DNA of 64,000 bases from Sinorhizobium terangae (GCF_009601505.1 NZ_WITC01000078.1:36533-100532), one strand, 5' to 3'; numbered from the stretch's first letter, positions 47,312 through 57,231 are shown. The notes: generated by a model not told the origin, from the letters alone. Program-made: numbers and translations.

Positions 47312-47803
47312 TCAGCCGCGTTTTATCACCCAGGACGAATACGGGCCGACACCAAACTCCGCGTCCGGAGCGTCGTCGAGCGTGGAAAGCATCTCAAGGT
47401 TATGCCCATCGGGATCCTTGAAATAGACGGAAATGGCAGGCACCCATCCAAGCACCACGGGCTCCACAATCGGTTCCCCATTGAAACCGAGCGGTTGGAT
47501 GCCGGCCGCGCGCAGGGTTTCGCAGGAAGAGACGATCGTCGCCGCGGGCGCTCGAAACGCGAAGTGCAATTTCATCTGCAGTGGTGCCGTGCCCGTCTCC
47601 CAGAGCCCCAGCATTCCTTCCGCTTTTGTGCCGACCCAGAAAAAGGCGCCCCTCCGTTCCGAGAAATCTTTCGCAAATTCGAGCCCCAGTTGGTCGCGAT
47701 AGAATGCTACCGAGCGGCGCAGATCCCGTACCGGCAGGTGGGTCTCGTAAATGCCTGTTATCGCTGCGCCGATGCTCTCACCTGGATGAAGTTTCGTAGC
47801 CAT
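47312..47803 (-). CDS. VOC (glyoxalase/bleomycin-resistance) family protein
   Basis: A 163-residue protein with two beta-alpha-beta-beta-beta units of the vicinal oxygen chelate fold: first half ITGIYETHLPVRDLRRSVAFYRDQLG (metal-ligand His in ETHL), second half ISVYFKDPDGHNLEML with the closing Glu. It may be a lyase, dioxygenase or antibiotic-binding protein; the sequence does not decide. The promoter is a SoxR-like module nearly identical to that of the cupin gene at 3923-4276. Confidence 0.85.
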   Translation of the reverse strand: MATKLHPGESIGAAITGIYETHLPVRDLRRSVAFYRDQLGLEFAKDFSERRGAFFWVGTKAEGMLGLWETGTAPLQMKLHFAFRAPAATIVSSCETLRAAGIQPLGFNGEPIVEPVVLGWVPAISVYFKDPDGHNLEMLSTLDDAPDAEFGVGPYSSWVIKRG

Positions 47804-47841
47804 GATGGTCGTTCCGCCCTCTTATTCGTTCGAACAGCATG

Positions 47842-47872
47842 ACAGTGCTTCCTCAAGTATGGTTGAGGTCAA
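47842..47872 (-). promoter_or_regulatory. MerR/SoxR-type promoter of the VOC gene
   Basis: Minus strand: -35 TTGACC (47872-47867), 19-base spacer, -10 CACTGT (47847-47842). Palindrome CCTCAAGTATGGTTGAGG at 47851-47868. The block ATGAC-GTGCTTCCTCAAGT around it is shared base for base with 4312-4331 except one position. Confidence 0.75.
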
Positions 47873-48083
47873 GGGCGATTTTGCCGGAGTTTTCGTCTGC
47901 CGATCAGGCGCTTGGCGGGCCTCTCACCAGGTCGCTCTCGAGCCGCAAAGCCGACCCTTAAGGGCTCTACGCTTTGGGGTCGTTGAGGCTCGGAACATTT
48001 AGCCTTCGATGATGTTGTGCGTTAATTGGCCCGCATGATGGAGGTGCCAAAACAGACGCCGGGCGGGCTTCAAGGAGAAAGCC

Positions 48084-48956
48084 ATGATACGTCCGCTTCC
48101 TTCACTCTTTCTTCCGCGCCGTCGCGTCTTGCAGCTAGGCCTTGGAGCAACGCTTGCCTCGAGCGCAGGCCTCGTGCCAGTTTCTCGTGCCGACGAGCCG
48201 ACCGACATTATGGACGAGGATATTTTCCAGTTCGCGCTCAACCTGGAGTACATGGAGGCCGAGTATTATCTGCGCGGTACGACCGGAAAAGGGATCGATG
48301 ATTCTGATGCGGGCGCGGAAGCTGGCCCGGTAACGGGCGGCAAGCAAGTTTCCTTCGATACACCCGCGATCAGCGAGTTCATGCGCGAGGTGGCGGAAAA
48401 CGAACTGGCGCATGTCCGATTCTATCGCAAGACTCTCGGAGATCAGGCGGTGCCCAGACCAGCCATCGATTTCGATGCGGGCTTTACGGCGGTCGCAAAA
48501 GCGGCGGGCCTCGGCGAGAACTTTGATCCATTCGGGAACGAGATGAACTTTGTGCTTGGCGGGATGCTGTTCGAAGACGTCGGCGTAACCGCCTATGCGG
48601 GTGCCGCCACAGTATTGAAGAACAAGGATTTTCTGGCCGCTGCCGCCGGCATCCTGGCTGTGGAGGCCTATCACATGGGGATGGCTCGATCCACGCTCTA
48701 CAGAATGGGCGAGCAAGCCTGGGAGGCGGCGAATGCGGTTTCCGATGCTCGTGACAAAATCGATGGATCGGAAGATAAGGACCAAGGCATCCAGATGGAC
48801 GGAAAGGCCAACTTCGTTCCTTCGACGCCGGATGCGATAGCCTTCACCCGGACTCCGCAAGAAGTGTTGCGTATCGTGTATCTCACCGACCAGGAAGGCG
48901 CGAGCAAGGGTGGCTTCTACCCGAACGGGATGAACGGAATGATCAAAAGCACCTGA
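48084..48956 (+). CDS. exported ferritin-like domain protein
   Basis: A 290-residue protein with a leader containing RRRVLQLGLGATLASSAG (Tat-like) and a mature part of the ferritin-like/desiccation-related (PCC13-62) type. It has helical stretches with paired acidic ligands (LEYMEAEYYL and ENELAHVRFY) and later EAYHMGMARS. It probably binds di-iron in the periplasm; no enzyme activity is implied. AAGGAGA precedes the ATG. It is a single gene divergent from the VOC gene across a 280-base region that holds that gene's promoter and nothing else recognised. Confidence 0.82.
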   Translation: MIRPLPSLFLPRRRVLQLGLGATLASSAGLVPVSRADEPTDIMDEDIFQFALNLEYMEAEYYLRGTTGKGIDDSDAGAEAGPVTGGKQVSFDTPAISEFMREVAENELAHVRFYRKTLGDQAVPRPAIDFDAGFTAVAKAAGLGENFDPFGNEMNFVLGGMLFEDVGVTAYAGAATVLKNKDFLAAAAGILAVEAYHMGMARSTLYRMGEQAWEAANAVSDARDKIDGSEDKDQGIQMDGKANFVPSTPDAIAFTRTPQEVLRIVYLTDQEGASKGGFYPNGMNGMIKST

Positions 48957-49061
48957 ACCGGTGCCGCTCAGGCACGAGCAAGATGGCTCCTGCCGTAGCG
49001 GCCTCTCGGTCCGGCTTCTGACGATTACGCCTGAGAACCTATCACGGCTCTCCTCCGGCGG

Positions 49062-50216
49062 TTATGCCCCGGCCGGTTGCAGTTTTCCTCGGTTGATAAA
49101 GCGTTTGGCGAGCCTCTGCCCAGGTTTTTCGACCGCAAAAAACGTCATGCAGGCAGCCGCGTAGACCAAAGGCACCAGGATGGCGGTCACCACGGCAAAC
49201 CGTGCAGCCGGTGTGAGAGTGTCGCCGAAAGCGGTGATGAAATAGGCCGCGATCGGTTGCAGGAAGATCAAGTGCCAGAGATAAGCCCCGAATGAAAGTT
49301 CGCCGAGCCAATGGAAGAACCTGTTGCCGAGCGACGAGGAAAACGCGCGAAGCCTAACGCCCACGGTGCTGCCGATCAGGCGATGATAGAGCAGCGCGAA
49401 GAAGACGGCGACGAGCGTGACGCGCATCACCATTTTAGTGATGGTCATATCGCCGCCGATCGGCAGAAGAGCAAGCGCCATGGCGGCCCCGCCATGGAGG
49501 AAAGCTTTCGACCTGTCCGCGTGAAGGCCAAGAGCCAGCAGCATTCCGCAAAGAAAGATATGCATCTTCAGCGGCAGGAACGCCGGCATTGGGAAGTGGA
49601 CTCCCAGCACGCTCGACGTCGACACGATCGCGAGGGCGATAATGGCTGTATAGAGCGCGCCCTTCAGCCACCCGCCTTTCTTGAGCAAGAGCATGATGAA
49701 GGGAAAGGCCGCATAGAATTGCATTTCGAGCCCTATGCTCCAGTCCGGGAGCGGTGTCCGGTAGGCGTAGTCAGGAGAGAGGCCGAAAAGAAAGCTCGCG
49801 TGCATCAGCCCGTTGGTCAATCCGTTGTCGAGATAGCGTTGCGGCGATTGCGGCGCTCTTCCGAGGAATTGGTCGATGACCATTCTCGAATCGAACAGCC
49901 AGGCGCCGAGCGCGAAGGCGACGGCCAGAAGAACGTAGTAGAGCGGTGCAATTCTGAGAAAACGACGGATCCAGAAGCGTCCCCAGGTCGAGGTCAGGTC
50001 CCACGGCTCCTTGGCGGCACGCAGCTGATAGTGAAACACCATCAGGAAGCCGGAAAGCATGATGAAGAGGTCAACACCGAGATCGGGTTCCGACAGTACC
50101 GGCAAGCGCCAACCCGTCAGCAACAGCGCATGGCCGATCATTACCCAGAGCGATGCGAGCCCTCGAAGTCCATCCAGGCAATCGATTCGGATTTTGCGGG
50201 GATCATAGTCAGCCAT
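49062..50216 (-). CDS. acyltransferase 3 family membrane protein
   Basis: A 384-residue inner-membrane acyltransferase (OafA/NodX-like) with about ten helices. The catalytic-type His is in SLWVMIGHALL, the conserved arginine motif is RFWIRRFLRIAPLYYV, and SGFLMVFHY is also typical. It probably O-acylates a surface or exported glycan. ATG 50216 (MADYDPRK) with AAGGACG upstream is chosen over a TTG eight codons earlier. No glycan gene is next to it, so the acceptor is unknown. Confidence 0.88.
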   Translation of the reverse strand: MADYDPRKIRIDCLDGLRGLASLWVMIGHALLLTGWRLPVLSEPDLGVDLFIMLSGFLMVFHYQLRAAKEPWDLTSTWGRFWIRRFLRIAPLYYVLLAVAFALGAWLFDSRMVIDQFLGRAPQSPQRYLDNGLTNGLMHASFLFGLSPDYAYRTPLPDWSIGLEMQFYAAFPFIMLLLKKGGWLKGALYTAIIALAIVSTSSVLGVHFPMPAFLPLKMHIFLCGMLLALGLHADRSKAFLHGGAAMALALLPIGGDMTITKMVMRVTLVAVFFALLYHRLIGSTVGVRLRAFSSSLGNRFFHWLGELSFGAYLWHLIFLQPIAAYFITAFGDTLTPAARFAVVTAILVPLVYAAACMTFFAVEKPGQRLAKRFINRGKLQPAGA

Positions 50217-50365
50217 CAGCAATCTTCGTCCTTTTAGCAACTAAAGGTTACTGCCTGCGTGCTATGTTGCGACGCACAAGGGACTGCCTAGAGGCTGACT
50301 AAGGCGAGAGTAAGTAATCGGCGAGCGTTGAAAGACCGCCGCAGGCCGCCTGGCCCTGCTTCTGC

Positions 50366-50770
50366 TCAGACGCGGCTGGCGCGTCTGTCGAGGCTGAAGG
50401 CACCCGCGCCAAAGGCGGCGATCTGCAGGAACCCGCCGGTGATGGCGAGATTTTTCATGAAGTGGATCATCTGGTTCTGGTCTGCGAAATTGGTGTGAAA
50501 TCCGAGAGCCGATGCCAGGGTGAAGACCGCCATGGCGAGTGCCGCCAAGCGGGTCTGATAGCCGAGGACGAGAAGGATGCTGCCGCCGAGTTCCACCACG
50601 AGAGCGATTGCATAGGCTACCGTGGGCAGGGGCAGATTGGCTGCCCTTATATATTCGATCGTTCCCGCGGGATCCGCCAACTTTTCGAAGCCGGAAGAGA
50701 GGAAGATGGCGGCGAGAAGCAGACGACCGATGAAGGCGAGGGCGCTCTGGAGTGCGAGGTTGTCGGTCAT
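50366..50770 (-). CDS. DoxX family membrane protein
   Basis: A 134-residue protein with four transmembrane helices and the DoxX-type pattern FIGRLLLAAIFLSSGFEKL, then VVELGGSILLVLG. DoxX proteins are linked to quinone or thiol redox chemistry in membranes, but the role here is open. ATG 50770 is chosen (GAAAGG upstream) over a start 22 codons earlier without homology. The 395 bases beyond it, up to ftsK, contain a short AT-richer part near 51100-51130 that may hold the ftsK promoter and no gene. Confidence 0.82.
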   Translation of the reverse strand: MTDNLALQSALAFIGRLLLAAIFLSSGFEKLADPAGTIEYIRAANLPLPTVAYAIALVVELGGSILLVLGYQTRLAALAMAVFTLASALGFHTNFADQNQMIHFMKNLAITGGFLQIAAFGAGAFSLDRRASRV

Positions 50771-51165
50771 GTCGGGTGCCTTTCTAAGATCAAGAGACCG
50801 GCATGCGGGCGGAACACCGCGCACACCTTTCCTCATTCGGCTCTATCGGCGGCAGCGGGTCGGGCGGCGGAAGGATTTGCAACTGCCGCGCGTCACCGCC
50901 GTCCGCCGATCCTAGCAATCTGCGTTTGCAAAGATAGCGCGGACGCTTCGAAAATCTTCCCGGTCTGAAACAGAATTTGAACGCTGGCAAAACCCGCCGC
51001 GGAAGCCCTGAAAAGCCTCGGTTGCGGTCGGCTTGAAGGGCTCTCGCGGAGCTCCTCGGAGGGTGTGCGGCTCTTCCGGCGACGTGCCTGGAAGGGAGTT
51101 GTTAACCTTCATTTCCTATTCGCTTAAGGCAGCCCCTTCGATAATGAATTTCGAGTTTTCAGGCC

Positions 51166-54003
51166 ATGCGTATTCCCCGGACAAATTTCTCGACGGCAGT
51201 TTTGTATGATGCAAACCAGGCGGACGAATTCGAGGCTCCGCATCCGGGTGCCCTGAGCAGTGCTCATGGCCACGCGGCAGGGCCAAGCGAACAGGACCAC
51301 CTGTTCGAGGCGCCGGTAGCGCCGCGGCGGGCGGTGAGCCAGGAAGCCCATGACACAGGCTATGCCGGGCGCGCGGCGCGGCTCTATGGGCAGGGCTCGG
51401 CCTATGCCCCGGCCCAGGTCACGGCCTCCACGCGCGATCCGCTGCCAACGCTTGCCGAAATCACCGGTCATGACGGTGATACGACCTGGGAAAGCCATTT
51501 CTTCCTGTCGCCCAATGTGCGTTTTACCCGCACGCCCGAGCGCGAATTCATCAAGCGCCGCGCCCCGGCGATCGAGGAGGGCGAAGCGGAAGCAGAGGTG
51601 GCGACCGAGGTCGCCTTGACGGATGTCGGGGCCATGGAGCAGGTCAGCGAGGCGGCGGTCGAAACGACCGCGGCGAACGATGTGCCCGCGGTCGAACCCG
51701 AGACGCCAAACCACAGTCCGTCCGAACTTCTGCGCGTCCTGATGCAGCAGCTTCCCTCGTGGAGTTCCCGGCAAGTCAACGACCCCGGCGCGCCCGAATC
51801 AGCGTTGGCTTCGGTGCCGGCCGCCGCACAGCGACAGACAGTCCCGGCAATGCAACCTGGATCCACACAGGAAGCAGTCGACGTGAAGTTTGGCGACGTA
51901 CTGCCGGAGGCGCCAGCGGTCACTGTCGGTGCGGCTGCGGAGACAGGCGTTCAGCCCGACTCGCGCCTGGCCTATCTCTCCGATCACGCCTTCTTCGAAT
52001 TCATGCAGCCCGAGGTCGTGGTCCCCGCCGCTCCCGCGGTTGCCGCGCCCATAGCCGTTGCCCCTGCCGTGGCAACCTCGTCTGAGGTCGCAGTGCAGCC
52101 GCAGATATCTGCGCGGCCTGTGGAATTCGCCGCGCTGCCGACGACCGCAATCACCTCGCTGTTCCGGGTCGTCGAATGCCGGCGTCCCGCGCCGGCCGCT
52201 GAACTGCCTGCTTCCGCTCCAACGCCTGACGTGATCGACCGGGTCCCGGCCGAGGAAGCTGCGGCGGCAGCCGCACTGGCAGCACAGGCATCCACGCCGG
52301 CACCTGCGGAGCCGATCGTGTCGACTGCGGTGCCGGAGACGGTTTCCGAGACGCCGGTGGCAAAAACCATGGTCACCATGCCGGCCGTCGTGCAGCGCTC
52401 CTCCCCGTCGCTGCCGCCGATTGGCGCAATCGAGCGGGTCCAGGCAACCGACGCATACGAGTTTCCGTCCGAAGAACTCCTGCAGGAGCCGCCGGAAGGC
52501 CGAGGCTTCTTCATGACGCAGGAGCAACTCGAGCAGAACGCCGGGCTCCTCGAAAGCGTGCTCGAAGATTTCGGCGTCAAGGGCGAGATCATCCACGTGC
52601 GGCCGGGTCCCGTCGTGACGCTCTATGAATTCGAGCCGGCGCCGGGCGTCAAATCCTCCCGCGTGATCAACCTGGCCGACGATATCGCCCGCTCGATGTC
52701 GGCACTGTCGGCCCGCGTCGCGGTCGTGCCCGGGCGCAACGTCATCGGTATCGAACTGCCGAACGCCACGCGAGAGACCGTCTATTTCCGCGAGCTGATC
52801 GAGTCCGCCGATTTCCACAAGACCGGTTACAAGCTGGCGCTTTGCCTCGGCAAGACCATCGGCGGCGAACCGGTGATTGCCGAGCTTGCCAAGATGCCGC
52901 ACCTGCTCGTCGCCGGCACCACCGGTTCGGGCAAGTCGGTGGCGATCAACACGATGATCCTGTCGCTGCTCTACCGGATGAAGCCGGAGGAATGCCGGTT
53001 GATCATGGTTGATCCGAAGATGCTCGAACTCTCCGTCTATGACGGCATCCCGCATCTGCTGACCCCGGTCGTCACCGACCCGAAGAAGGCCGTGATGGCG
53101 CTCAAATGGGCGGTCCGCGAGATGGAGGACCGCTATCGCAAGATGTCGCGCCTCGGCGTGCGCAACATCGACGGCTACAACCAGCGGGCGGCCGTAGCGC
53201 GCGAGAAGGGCGAACCGATCCTCGCGACCGTCCAGACCGGGTTCGAAAAGGGGACCGGCGAGCCGCTTTTCGAACAGCAGGAAATGGACCTGGCGCCGAT
53301 GCCCTATATCGTCGTCATCGTCGATGAGATGGCCGACCTGATGATGGTCGCCGGCAAGGAGATCGAGGGCGCGATCCAGCGGCTGGCGCAGATGGCGCGC
53401 GCGGCCGGCATCCACCTGATCATGGCGACGCAGCGCCCGTCGGTCGATGTCATCACCGGCACGATCAAGGCCAACTTCCCGACGCGCATCTCCTTCCAGG
53501 TGACCTCGAAGATCGACAGCCGCACAATCCTCGGCGAGCAGGGCGCCGAGCAACTTCTCGGCCAGGGCGACATGCTGCACATGGCCGGAGGCGGCCGCAT
53601 CGCCCGCGTCCACGGACCGTTCGTCTCCGACCTCGAGGTCGAGCATGTCGTGGCACATCTGAAGACGCAGGGGCGCCCGGAATACCTCGAAACCGTGACC
53701 GCGGACGAAGAGGAAGAAGAGGCCGAAGAGGATCAGGGCACCGTGTTCGACAAGAGCGCGATCGCGTCGGAGGACGGCAACGAGCTCTACGATCAGGCGG
53801 TCAAGGTCGTGCTGCGCGACAAGAAGTGCTCGACCTCTTATATCCAACGCCGCCTCGGCATCGGCTACAACCGTGCCGCGTCGCTGGTCGAGCGCATGGA
53901 GAAGGAGGGCCTTGTCGGTCCCGCCAACCATGTCGGCAAGCGCGAGATCATCTACGGCCAACGCGACCATTCGGGCACGCCCGACAGCGATGATATGGAG
54001 TGA
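51166..54003 (+). CDS. ftsK: FtsK/SpoIIIE-type DNA translocase without N-terminal membrane segments
   Basis: A 945-residue protein. Residues 1 to about 440 are low-complexity, rich in Ala, Pro, Val and Glu, with no stretch long enough for a transmembrane helix; normal FtsK has four there. From about residue 450 the conserved alpha/beta motor begins ([20 protein letters not shown]), with Walker A GTTGSGKS near residue 585, Walker [12 protein letters not shown] and [12 protein letters not shown]. The C-terminal gamma winged helix is present ([17 protein letters not shown]), so polarity-site reading should be kept. It may be a second, soluble translocase acting on replicon dimers or segregation, or FtsK anchored through partners. 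The start lacks a strong ribosome site. Confidence 0.9.
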   Translation: MRIPRTNFSTAVLYDANQADEFEAPHPGALSSAHGHAAGPSEQDHLFEAPVAPRRAVSQEAHDTGYAGRAARLYGQGSAYAPAQVTASTRDPLPTLAEITGHDGDTTWESHFFLSPNVRFTRTPEREFIKRRAPAIEEGEAEAEVATEVALTDVGAMEQVSEAAVETTAANDVPAVEPETPNHSPSELLRVLMQQLPSWSSRQVNDPGAPESALASVPAAAQRQTVPAMQPGSTQEAVDVKFGDVLPEAPAVTVGAAAETGVQPDSRLAYLSDHAFFEFMQPEVVVPAAPAVAAPIAVAPAVATSSEVAVQPQISARPVEFAALPTTAITSLFRVVECRRPAPAAELPASAPTPDVIDRVPAEEAAAAAALAAQASTPAPAEPIVSTAVPETVSETPVAKTMVTMPAVVQRSSPSLPPIGAIERVQATDAYEFPSEELLQEPPEGRGFFMTQEQLEQNAGLLESVLEDFGVKGEIIHVRPGPVVTLYEFEPAPGVKSSRVINLADDIARSMSALSARVAVVPGRNVIGIELPNATRETVYFRELIESADFHKTGYKLALCLGKTIGGEPVIAELAKMPHLLVAGTTGSGKSVAINTMILSLLYRMKPEECRLIMVDPKMLELSVYDGIPHLLTPVVTDPKKAVMALKWAVREMEDRYRKMSRLGVRNIDGYNQRAAVAREKGEPILATVQTGFEKGTGEPLFEQQEMDLAPMPYIVVIVDEMADLMMVAGKEIEGAIQRLAQMARAAGIHLIMATQRPSVDVITGTIKANFPTRISFQVTSKIDSRTILGEQGAEQLLGQGDMLHMAGGGRIARVHGPFVSDLEVEHVVAHLKTQGRPEYLETVTADEEEEEAEEDQGTVFDKSAIASEDGNELYDQAVKVVLRDKKCSTSYIQRRLGIGYNRAASLVERMEKEGLVGPANHVGKREIIYGQRDHSGTPDSDDME

Positions 54004-54104
54004 GGTGAAGCGTCGAGGACGTGGCGATCAGAAGTCGTTTGCGAATTAACATCTCGCCGGCCACAGCCTCGAAGCGGGGCATTGCTTGAAATCTGCCCAC
54101 GGGA

Positions 54105-54132
54105 GTAATACCTTATTGATAGAGAGTATTAC
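54105..54132. promoter_or_regulatory. inverted repeat in the toxin-antitoxin promoter
   Basis: GTAATAC (54105-54111) and GTATTAC (54126-54132), 14 bases apart, ending 12 bases before the antitoxin ATG: the usual place of an autoregulatory operator. Confidence 0.6.
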
Positions 54133-54144
54133 CGAGGTGCCCAG

Positions 54145-54378
54145 ATGACCACGACGGTCACAGCAAAAGGCCAAGTGACGATCCCGAAACCTGTCCGCGA
54201 TCTGTTGGGGATCGGACCCGGCAGCAAGGTCGACTTTCGCCGCGCCGCCGACGGGAGCATCGTGCTGATGCGTGCCGACAAGGAAAAACCGGCGAGCCGT
54301 TTTGCAAAGTTGCGCGGTCACGCAGGCAAGGGGCTCGATACGGACGCCATCATGGCGTTGACGCGCGGTGAGGCATGA
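54145..54378 (+). CDS. vapB: AbrB/MazE-type antitoxin (VapB-like)
   Basis: A 77-residue swapped-hairpin AbrB DNA-binding protein: TVTAKGQVTIPKPVRDLLGIGPG is the full AbrB signature. The C-terminal tail (SRFAKLRGHAGKGL) would wrap and inhibit the toxin. It overlaps the toxin gene by 4 bases. It should repress its own promoter through the inverted repeat at 54105. Confidence 0.9.
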   Translation: MTTTVTAKGQVTIPKPVRDLLGIGPGSKVDFRRAADGSIVLMRADKEKPASRFAKLRGHAGKGLDTDAIMALTRGEA

Positions 54379-54779
54379 CGCTCATCGACACCAATGTCTT
54401 GTTGGACGTTGTCACAGACGACGCCAAGTGGGCAGATTGGTCGATCGCACAGCTTGAAGCGGCAAGCCTCACTGGGCCCCTGCTGATCAACGATACGATT
54501 TACGCCGAGTTGTCGGTTCGATACGACCGGATTGAGGATCTTGATGCGTTTCTCGACGAAGCTGGACTCGAGATGACGCCGATGCCTCGAGCGGCTCTTT
54601 TTCTCGCAGCTAAGGTCTTTACGCAGTATCGACGGGCGGGAGGATCAAGGACCGGCGTCTTGCCCGATTTCTTCATTGGCGCACACGCCGCGGTCAGCCA
54701 GATCCCGTTGCTGACCCGCGATACCGCACGGTACCGAACCTACTTCCCTTCGCTCGCGCTGATCACACCACGCGCATAA
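54375..54779 (+). CDS. vapC: PIN-domain ribonuclease toxin (VapC-like)
   Basis: A 134-residue PIN protein. Acidic metal-binding residues are in place: LIDTNVLLDV near the N-terminus, YAELSVR in the middle, GVLPDFFIGAHA and LTRDTARY towards the end. It should cleave RNA when released from the antitoxin. The ATG overlaps the vapB stop. Toxin-antitoxin pairs often stabilise secondary replicons. Confidence 0.9.
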   Translation: MTLIDTNVLLDVVTDDAKWADWSIAQLEAASLTGPLLINDTIYAELSVRYDRIEDLDAFLDEAGLEMTPMPRAALFLAAKVFTQYRRAGGSRTGVLPDFFIGAHAAVSQIPLLTRDTARYRTYFPSLALITPRA

Positions 54780-54814
54780 GGCATGCAGGAAACCGCCTCT
54801 CGCAGCGTCGAAGA

Positions 54815-55702
54815 TCAGGCCTTTGTTCCTGATACCGCATGCCGTTGCGATCGGCCGGCGCGGCAGCAGCTCTTGAAGGTCTTGCCCGAGCCGCAAGGGC
54901 AGGGATCGTTGCCACGCAGCTGCAGGCGGCCGATCAGGGGCAGGAGGACGGCGGACGGCAAAAGTCCGGCGAGCAGGATCGCGAGCCTCGCCGAGATGCC
55001 GGGGATCACGAGACGCCGGCCCGCCTTGAAGCCGCGCCAGGCGCGTTCGGCCACGTATTCCGAATCCACTTTGGGCAGGATCTTGAACAGCGCCGCCCTG
55101 TTGGCGCCCGATTTTTCGAGGAACTCCGTCGATACCGGCCCCGGGGCGACGCAGGTGACGGTTACGCCGGCCGGGCGCACTTCCTGATGCAGCGCCTCCG
55201 AAAAGGAACGGACGAAGCCCTTGCTTGCATAGTACAAGGCCATGAAGGGGCCGGGCGTGAAGCTTGCGACGGAGCCGAGATTGATCACGCCCCCCCTGCC
55301 GCGCGCGACCATTGCGGGCAGGAAACGGAGCGTGAGTTCGGTCAAGACGCGGATATTGAGGTCGACCATCCCGATTTGCTCATCGAGCGGCAGCATCGCC
55401 GCACCGCCACGCAGGCCGTAGCCGGCGCTGTTGACGAGAACGTCGCATATCAGCCCCTCATTGGAGAGGAAGTCTTCCAGACGCGCCGCGGCATCGCCAG
55501 CCATGAGATCCAGAGCGAGCGTGAACGCCTCGCCGCCTGCCTTCCGCACGGAAGCCGCGGTCCCCTGCAGACCTTCTGCCGAACGCGCGACCAGGACGAC
55601 GGTCGCGCCGTCCTTTGCGGCAGCCTCGGCGATCGCCTTGCCGATGCCGCGCGAGGCGCCGACCACGACGACGGCTGGCCGGAGCTCCTTGCTCGACGTC
55701 AT
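54815..55702 (-). CDS. SDR family oxidoreductase with C-terminal SEC-C motif
   Basis: A 295-residue fusion. Residues 8 to about 200 are a classical SDR (GASRGIGKA, NSAGYG, catalytic YYASK, APGPVSTEF). A hydrophobic stretch around residues 240-260 (ARLAILLAGLLPSAVLLPLIG) follows. The last 35 residues are a SEC-C zinc motif (PCPCGSGKTFKSCC), known from SecA and other proteins as a ribosome- or protein-binding zinc finger. The ATG overlaps the upstream gene's stop, so it is the third gene of a tight operon. The lipid-like neighbours and hydrophobic stretch suggest a membrane-associated reductase (inference). Confidence 0.85.
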   Translation of the reverse strand: MTSSKELRPAVVVVGASRGIGKAIAEAAAKDGATVVLVARSAEGLQGTAASVRKAGGEAFTLALDLMAGDAAARLEDFLSNEGLICDVLVNSAGYGLRGGAAMLPLDEQIGMVDLNIRVLTELTLRFLPAMVARGRGGVINLGSVASFTPGPFMALYYASKGFVRSFSEALHQEVRPAGVTVTCVAPGPVSTEFLEKSGANRAALFKILPKVDSEYVAERAWRGFKAGRRLVIPGISARLAILLAGLLPSAVLLPLIGRLQLRGNDPCPCGSGKTFKSCCRAGRSQRHAVSGTKA

Positions 55703-56487
55703 GCTGCTGATCCCGATGCGGCCGCATTCGGGGCGGCTCCCCTCTCGGAAAGACCGGCCACTTCATCGGCGACTTCGCCGTTCAGGATCTTCTCGAACCG
55801 CTCCAGCGCCCGCGCGACATTGGCGCCGTCCATGACCCGGTGATCATAGTGGATGCGGACGGTCACCAATCCGTCTTCGCTGATCGGACCGTAATTGAAG
55901 ATCGTCGTGAGCGGCGTCAAGGGATTGAGCGATTCCGCGCCGAGGCCGGAATAGACCGACAGCTGGAAGGTGCCGAAATGGCGTCCGCGCTGGCGGCCGA
56001 TATTGAGGCCGAGCCACATGAGCAGCCACCGGATCGGCGCTGGTGCGCGGGCGAGTTTTAGAGCACGGCGGAACTGCTTGATCTCCATTACCGGACGTGA
56101 TCGCGCCGACTGGATCAGCGCCCCCAATTCGCCGATCGAACGGTGCTCGGGAGTCTTGATGGTGGTCAGGAGCACGACCCTTTCGCCTTCATGTTCGCGC
56201 TCGTGCGCGATGGAGGCGACGCTTCCCGGATATTCGTAGAGCTGGGGTCTCGGGAATTTGACGTAGGCGCGGCGAAACTCCGGCGTCTCCTTGGAGAGGA
56301 GCGCATATCCTTTCAGGAAAAGCACTGTCCAGGACGGCCGGCTTGGCTGTGCCAATCTGGCTTTTTGCAGAGCGCCAAGGTCCATCTGGCGCTGCACCGT
56401 GACCCTTGGCACGCCGATCGAAAATCTCATCAGATCCCCGACAAGGCGTCGTGCCGCCGAAAGCTTGAGGGCTCGGCCTCGCATCAT
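55699..56487 (-). CDS. 2-oxoacid dehydrogenase acyltransferase (E2) catalytic-domain-like protein
   Basis: A 262-residue protein matching the E2/chloramphenicol-acetyltransferase fold: it ends in the active-site motif YDHRVMDGANVARALE and has the preceding beta-strands (TIFNYGPIS). It lacks a lipoyl domain and a subunit-binding domain, so it is not a normal E2 subunit. It may transfer acyl groups from CoA to another acceptor. ATG 56487 has GAGGTGG just upstream. It lies between the methyltransferase-like gene (7-base gap) and the SDR-SEC-C gene (4-base overlap). Confidence 0.75.
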   Translation of the reverse strand: MMRGRALKLSAARRLVGDLMRFSIGVPRVTVQRQMDLGALQKARLAQPSRPSWTVLFLKGYALLSKETPEFRRAYVKFPRPQLYEYPGSVASIAHEREHEGERVVLLTTIKTPEHRSIGELGALIQSARSRPVMEIKQFRRALKLARAPAPIRWLLMWLGLNIGRQRGRHFGTFQLSVYSGLGAESLNPLTPLTTIFNYGPISEDGLVTVRIHYDHRVMDGANVARALERFEKILNGEVADEVAGLSERGAAPNAAASGSAA

Positions 56488-56494
56488 GCCACCT

Positions 56495-57088
56495 CTAATA
56501 AAGATAGGGGATAATTCGCTTGGTCCGGTCCATGTAGTCGCGGTACTGAGAGCCGAAAATTTCCAGCATCATGCGCTCCTCCTTTTCCACTCGGAGGACA
56601 AAGAGGACGGCAAAGCCCACCAGACCCGCAAGGCCCGCCACCCAGTTCGACAGCAGAAAGGCCTGGCCGACGCCCATCAGCAGGAAGGACGTGTACATCG
56701 GGTGACGGACGAGGGCATAGGGTCCGCGGCAAATCAGCTCATGCTTGTCGCGAATCTCCAGAGAAATCGACCAGTTGCGGCCGAGTTCCTTGTGGGTCTT
56801 GCGGAAGACCCACATCGCCAAGGCAAAGGTCAAGGCGCCGACGACGACCGCCCATGCGTGCGCTGGATAGTCGGCCGCCTCAGGCTTGCCGGTGGCGACA
56901 TAAAAGCCGGGCACGATCGCAAGGCCGAACAGCGCCGCTGCAAGGCCGATCGTCTCGGAACGCGAGCGGCGGTTGCTGACGACCCGCACGCGCTTTGCCC
57001 GACGCTCATAAGGACGCCGAATGAAGTACCAGGCGATGATGCCGAGGACCCAGATGATTTCGCCGACAGAAGCGACCGTTATGTTCAC
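56495..57088 (-). CDS. isoprenylcysteine methyltransferase/phospholipid methyltransferase-like membrane protein
   Basis: A 197-residue integral membrane protein with about five helices. The ICMT/PEMT signature is seen as RGPYALVRHPMYTSFLL followed by the late EEREMM-like acidic motif (KEERMMLEIFGSQYRDYM). These proteins methylate small lipophilic or prenylated substrates using S-adenosylmethionine; no prenylcysteine is expected in bacteria, so the acceptor is unknown. It is the first gene of the three-gene operon continuing with the E2-like protein and the SDR. Confidence 0.82.
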   Translation of the reverse strand: MNITVASVGEIIWVLGIIAWYFIRRPYERRAKRVRVVSNRRSRSETIGLAAALFGLAIVPGFYVATGKPEAADYPAHAWAVVVGALTFALAMWVFRKTHKELGRNWSISLEIRDKHELICRGPYALVRHPMYTSFLLMGVGQAFLLSNWVAGLAGLVGFAVLFVLRVEKEERMMLEIFGSQYRDYMDRTKRIIPYLY

Positions 57089-57231
57089 GCTAGCTCACCA
57101 CGCTTCGTTGCGATCGCGGCGATCGCAACGGCTGTCAAACATGTGGCCGTACAGTTCCGCTCCGACCGATGAAAGTGCTGCGGCGGCATGATTCCAACCA
57201 CCGGACGAGCGGCGGAAGGTGCCGGTAGCAC

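Noticed and set aside
51799..53970. 723-codon minus-strand frame
   Set aside because: Shadow of the ftsK motor gene; Asp/His/Arg-rich and motif-free.
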